Source of the DNA: Larus michahellis
Lineage: Eukaryota; Chordata; Aves; Charadriiformes; Laridae
NCBI RefSeq assembly: GCF_964199755.1
Contig: NC_133906.1
Location: 1,178,001-1,242,000, forward strand
Length of the DNA: 64,000 bases
Direction of reading: 5' to 3'
Position numbers and translations under genes: made by a program. Shown here in pieces: positions 60,920 to 64,000 of this stretch (its first letter is position 1; each line of letters opens with the position of its first letter). The notes below the pieces were generated by a model that did no database searches, was not told the origin of the DNA, and saw only the letters and a program-made list of their open reading frames with translations.

Positions 60920-61190
60920 CCCAGCGGAACGCTCCCGAGGGATGCTCTTGGTACCCCAGCATCACCCGGGGTACCGGCCGCCCTGCCACAGGCCGTGGGG
61001 ATGCAGTGTTCCTTCCCATCCCCGCCTGTCTGGGCAGGAGGCAGCGGGGACACCCCTGGAAGAGCTCTGCTGTGGGAGGGAAACTGAGGCAGGGAAGGGC
61101 TGGGATGCACCCGCATGCTTGGTGCCAGCCAAGGGACCCAGAGCCGGCTTTTCCTGCTATCCCATGGTACGAGTGCACACGGAGGAGGAC
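60920..61190. repeat. Diverged duplication, copy B
   Basis: Counterpart of 59468-59765: CTCCCGAGGGATGCTCTTGG, TACCCCAGCATCACCC, GAGGGAAACTGAGGCAGGGA, GGGACCCAGAGCCGGCTTTT and GGTACGAGTGCACACG, with indels between matched words. Divergence suggests an old event. Confidence 0.8.
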
Positions 61191-61244
61191 AGGGAGCAAA
61201 GAGGGAGCAGGAAAAACCCATCCTGAAACGGTGCTGGGCCCCCC

Positions 61245-61757
61245 CCAAACCAGCACCCAATGCTCAAACTGGTGCTCAGCTTCCCGAAATGGTGCTCCAT
61301 CCTCAAGCCAGTGCTCGTCCCCGCCACGCCGGCGCTGGACCCCTGAGCGGGCGCTCAGCACCCCCCACACCGCTCCTTGACCCCCGAGGTGGTGCTCAGC
61401 CCCCCACCCAGCGCTCAGACCCCCCGAAACAGTGCTTGATCCCCAAGCTGGTACTCAGCCCCCTAAAAAAGCGCTCGACCCCCCCTAAACCAGTGCTTGA
61501 CCCCAAGCTAGCGCTTAGCCTCCCAGAATGAGCCTTGACCACCGAGCCGGTCCTCGGCCCCCCCAAAACGGTGCTCAATCCCTGTGCTGGTCCTCAGCCC
61601 TCCGAAACGGTGCCCCCCCCGAACAGTGCTCAACCCCCAAGTTTGGTCCTTAGCCCCCAAAAATAATGCTTGACCCCCCAAGCCGGTGCTCAGCCCCTCA
61701 AACCAGTGCTCAGCCCCCCGAAATGATGCTCGACCCCCCACCAAGCTGGTGCTCAGC
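61245..61757. repeat. ~20-bp C-rich minisatellite, degenerate
   Basis: About 25 imperfect units of the form GTGCTCAGCCCCCCGAAACA alternating with GTGCTTGACCCCCAAGCTG-like units, so the higher-order period is about 40 bp. Length varies from 18 to 22 bp per unit. Strongly C-rich on the plus strand. Confidence 0.9.
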
Positions 61758-62574
61758 CCCCTCCCCCCCCAAAAAATCCCCTCCCCATCACCCACTGCCG
61801 GCTGTGGCTGCCTGTGGCCACCACCAGCCACCAACTGCCTGGCCCCTGGGGACCCCTGGGGACCTGCCACTGCCCCCACCAGCCTTTTTCCCCCCGGGTC
61901 TGGCATCTCCAGACCCCCACTCACAGCCCCATCACTGCACTATCCCCCCATCCCACTGCCACCCCCCACCCCTAAACACACTGCCACCCGCGGCACAAAT
62001 TCATCCCATTTTTTAATCTTCACAGTGCATCAGCATGGGGAGGGGGGAGGAGCGGAAAACACCTTTTTTCCTTTTTTTTTTTTGGGGGGGGGGGGGGTGT
62101 CTTAATCTTTACCTGGGGTCATATTTACTAATCCCCTCGCTAATCCCCCAACGCCTTCGCAAAGAAAGAAGCTGCCCAAGATGCAGCGAGCGGCGGCTGC
62201 TCCCGGCGGGAGCGGGGCTGGGAGCAGCTGGAGCCTGGCGAGCGTGTGCCGAGGCCCCCTGGCACGGTGGGTTTGGCACTCAAGGTGACTCCAGTTTTCC
62301 CCAGCGAGGTGGCCAAGATGTGTTTTTAAAGGCTTTTTCAGTCGAGGAACCCGAACGTGAGGATGGGGAGAAGGGAGGCGACGTGTCAGCGGGGAGACGC
62401 GGGCGCGCCGGGCGACGGAGGCGAAGCCTGAGGGTCTCGGCTCGACTGACGGGCTCCAATATTTCGGAAACATTTAGGGAAAGGATGAGAAACTGCCTCT
62501 TAGAAAGGATCTGGTGGAAAACCATCCACCGCTGGTTTGCACCCCCCATGGATGAGGTGCACGAAGACCCCCAG
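61758..62574. other. Unique sequence with poly-T/poly-G run
   Basis: A T-rich then G-rich run (62067-62098, including T11 and about 15 G) may be an error-prone stretch of the assembly. No gene recognised. Confidence 0.5.
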
Positions 62575-62712
62575 GAGCATCCAAGGCCAGGTTGGACGGG
62601 GCTTGGAGCAACCTGGTCCTGGCAGGAGGTGTCCCTGCCCAGGGCAGGGGGTGGCACTGGATGGGCTTTAAGGTCCCTTCCACCCCAAACCATTCTGTGA
62701 CAGATTCGATGA
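62575..62712 (+). mobile_element. CR1 LINE 3' terminal fragment
   Basis: CATCCAAGGCCAGGTTGGAC, GGAGCAACCTGGTCCTGGCA, GGAGGTGTCCCTGCCCAGGG and the terminus CCAAACCATTCTGTGACAGA. About 140 bp, 5'-truncated. Confidence 0.92.
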
Positions 62713-62944
62713 CACCCCCCCCAACGCTGGTCCCTGCCTGCCGGACACGCAGGGCCCCGAGCCACGGTGGTGCTGGGGGTGCAGGCAGCAGCGCCACCCT
62801 CCTCTGCCTCAGTTTCCCCATGTGTCGAGGTGACGGGTCGCCCCCTCTCCCCGGGGAGTCTGACAGCACAGGCTGCCCTTGAGCTGCCCCTGAGTCCTCA
62901 TCCATGCCGGGCGGGCGGACACTCAGGAACCATCCCAGGGCTCT

Positions 62945-63350
62945 GCAGAGGTGGGGTCAGGGGTCCCTGGGCATGGCGGGGACACAGGGCTCTGCAAATA
63001 TGGGGACAGGGTTCCCTGCAGAAGGGGGGGATGGGGGTGCCTGAAGACAGGAGGGAGCACGGGGCTCCAAAATGGGGGACAGGGCCCTGTAGATGGGGGG
63101 ACAGGGGTCTCTGCAGACCAAGGGGCTGGGGGTCTCTACAGAAGCGGGGACGAGGGTCCCTACAGATGGGGGAGCAGGGGCTCTGTAGAAGGGAGACAAG
63201 GGGCTTCGCAGGCGAGGGGGGGACACAGGGGACGGGATTCACTGCAGAAGGAGGGGACGGGGGTCCTTGAAGACAGTGGGACAGAGAGGACCTTGGAGAC
63301 CAGAGGGGACAGGGGTCTCTGTCGATGGGGGGACGGGGGTCCCTAAGATC
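62945..63350. repeat. ~29-bp G-rich minisatellite, degenerate
   Basis: About 14 imperfect units with consensus GGGGACAGGGGTCTCTGCAG plus a short A/G spacer. Unit length varies, and GGGG runs recur in nearly every unit, giving G-quadruplex potential on the plus strand. It creates spurious open frames on both strands. Confidence 0.88.
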
Positions 63351-63359
63351 TGCCCTTCT

Positions 63360-63640
63360 CAGCCCAACCGCGGCGCACTGGGGCTGCCCCCCACCTCTGC
63401 CGCACAGACAACCCCCCCCTGCCTGGCGCGGCGGGAGGCAGGGGCTGCCCGCAGCCCCCCGCGGGCCCTCGCACCCCGCCGGCGGCCGGCAAGCTAACCG
63501 GTTATGGCAGCGCGGCCCTCTCGGCCGCCAGACAGCGCACGCTCGGCCGCGGCCGGCACCTTGCCGCGCCAGCCTGGAATTTGCAAGCTGTCCTGATGCA
63601 TTAAAGCGCAAAAACCCGGCGTCCGGCTCCCAGCCCTGCC
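63360..63640. promoter_or_regulatory. CpG-rich pocket at right edge
   Basis: Dense CpG (CGCCGGCGGCCGGC; CTCGGCCGCGGCCGGCACC) followed by an AT-richer block TTTGCAAGCTGTCCTGATGC at 63581. It is a second candidate for a CXXC5 upstream promoter, or an island of a neighbouring gene beyond the window. Confidence 0.3.
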
Positions 63641-64000
63641 AAGGCCACGCCAGGTTGTGCCGGGCCATGGCATCCCCTCCCCAGGGACGCCGACGCTGGG
63701 GCCAGCTGTCCCCAAGGGCAGCTGGAGCCACCCTCGCCATCTTCATCCTCTACATTCGTGTTTCTCCCCCCCGCCCCAGCTTGAAATAGCTCCTTCGGCA
63801 GAGCGGGGAGACGCTGCCAGGCTCCTGCTGCCGCCGCAGCGTGGCAGGGGACGCGGGGGACATGGGAAGCGGAGGGTCCCCACCAACGCTGGCACTGCGG
63901 GCAGGCGGCCCCGGCCAGGCGGAAGCAGGGCAGCATCGTCGGCAATGGGGCCCCTTCTGGCGGCAGCCCGGTGTGCCGGGTCAGTGATGTGCGCCGGGGC
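63641..64000. other. Unique GC-rich sequence at window end
   Basis: No gene, repeat or motif cluster recognised before the window stops. Confidence 0.5.

Noticed and set aside
59966..61087. 373-residue plus-strand frame
   Set aside because: Low-complexity, no domain, spans unique spacer and the duplicated block; antisense frames of similar size exist.

Overview
This is nuclear DNA from a bird (other archosaurs cannot be excluded). It is GC-rich, repeat-poor overall, and its interspersed repeats are almost all CR1 LINE 3' ends, the dominant avian retroelement. Codon-level gene content is very low. The only protein-coding gene I can recognise is on the minus strand: CXXC5 (RINF), with a 262-codon coding exon at 39991-40776 and a 15-codon terminal exon at 35369-35413, 276 residues in all. 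Splice sites, stop codon, 3' untranslated region and poly(A) signals can all be read directly.

Layout. 1-34.3 kb lies downstream of CXXC5 and looks intergenic: CR1 fragments in both orientations, a degenerate GGGAT-type array near 3.9 kb, two long (GGAGA)n arrays at 23.5 and 25.7 kb, two CpG-rich pockets (start of window and ~19.2-19.9 kb), and AT-rich unique islands rich in TAAT, GATA and octamer-like words that resemble conserved non-coding elements. 34.35-41.07 kb is the readable part of CXXC5. 41.07-64.0 kb is upstream of the coding exon and, by comparison with mammals where CXXC5 has remote non-coding first exons, is probably 5' intron plus promoter. It holds tandem arrays of 32, 4, 20, 44, ~20 and ~29 bp units, four CR1 pieces, a diverged 0.3 kb duplication at 59.5/60.9 kb, and a large CpG island at about 57.5-58.8 kb that is my best candidate for the promoter.

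How it works together. CXXC5 encodes a CXXC zinc-finger protein that binds unmethylated CpG and dampens Wnt signalling through Dishevelled. The surrounding non-coding DNA may include its regulatory elements, but no target gene can be assigned from sequence alone.

Limits. I found no convincing second gene, tRNA, rRNA, microRNA precursor, CRISPR array or other novel system. Most long open frames here come from stop-poor GC-rich DNA, from tandem repeats whose unit lacks stops, or from CR1 sequence. Conservation and transcript data, which would decide most of the regulatory calls, were not available.
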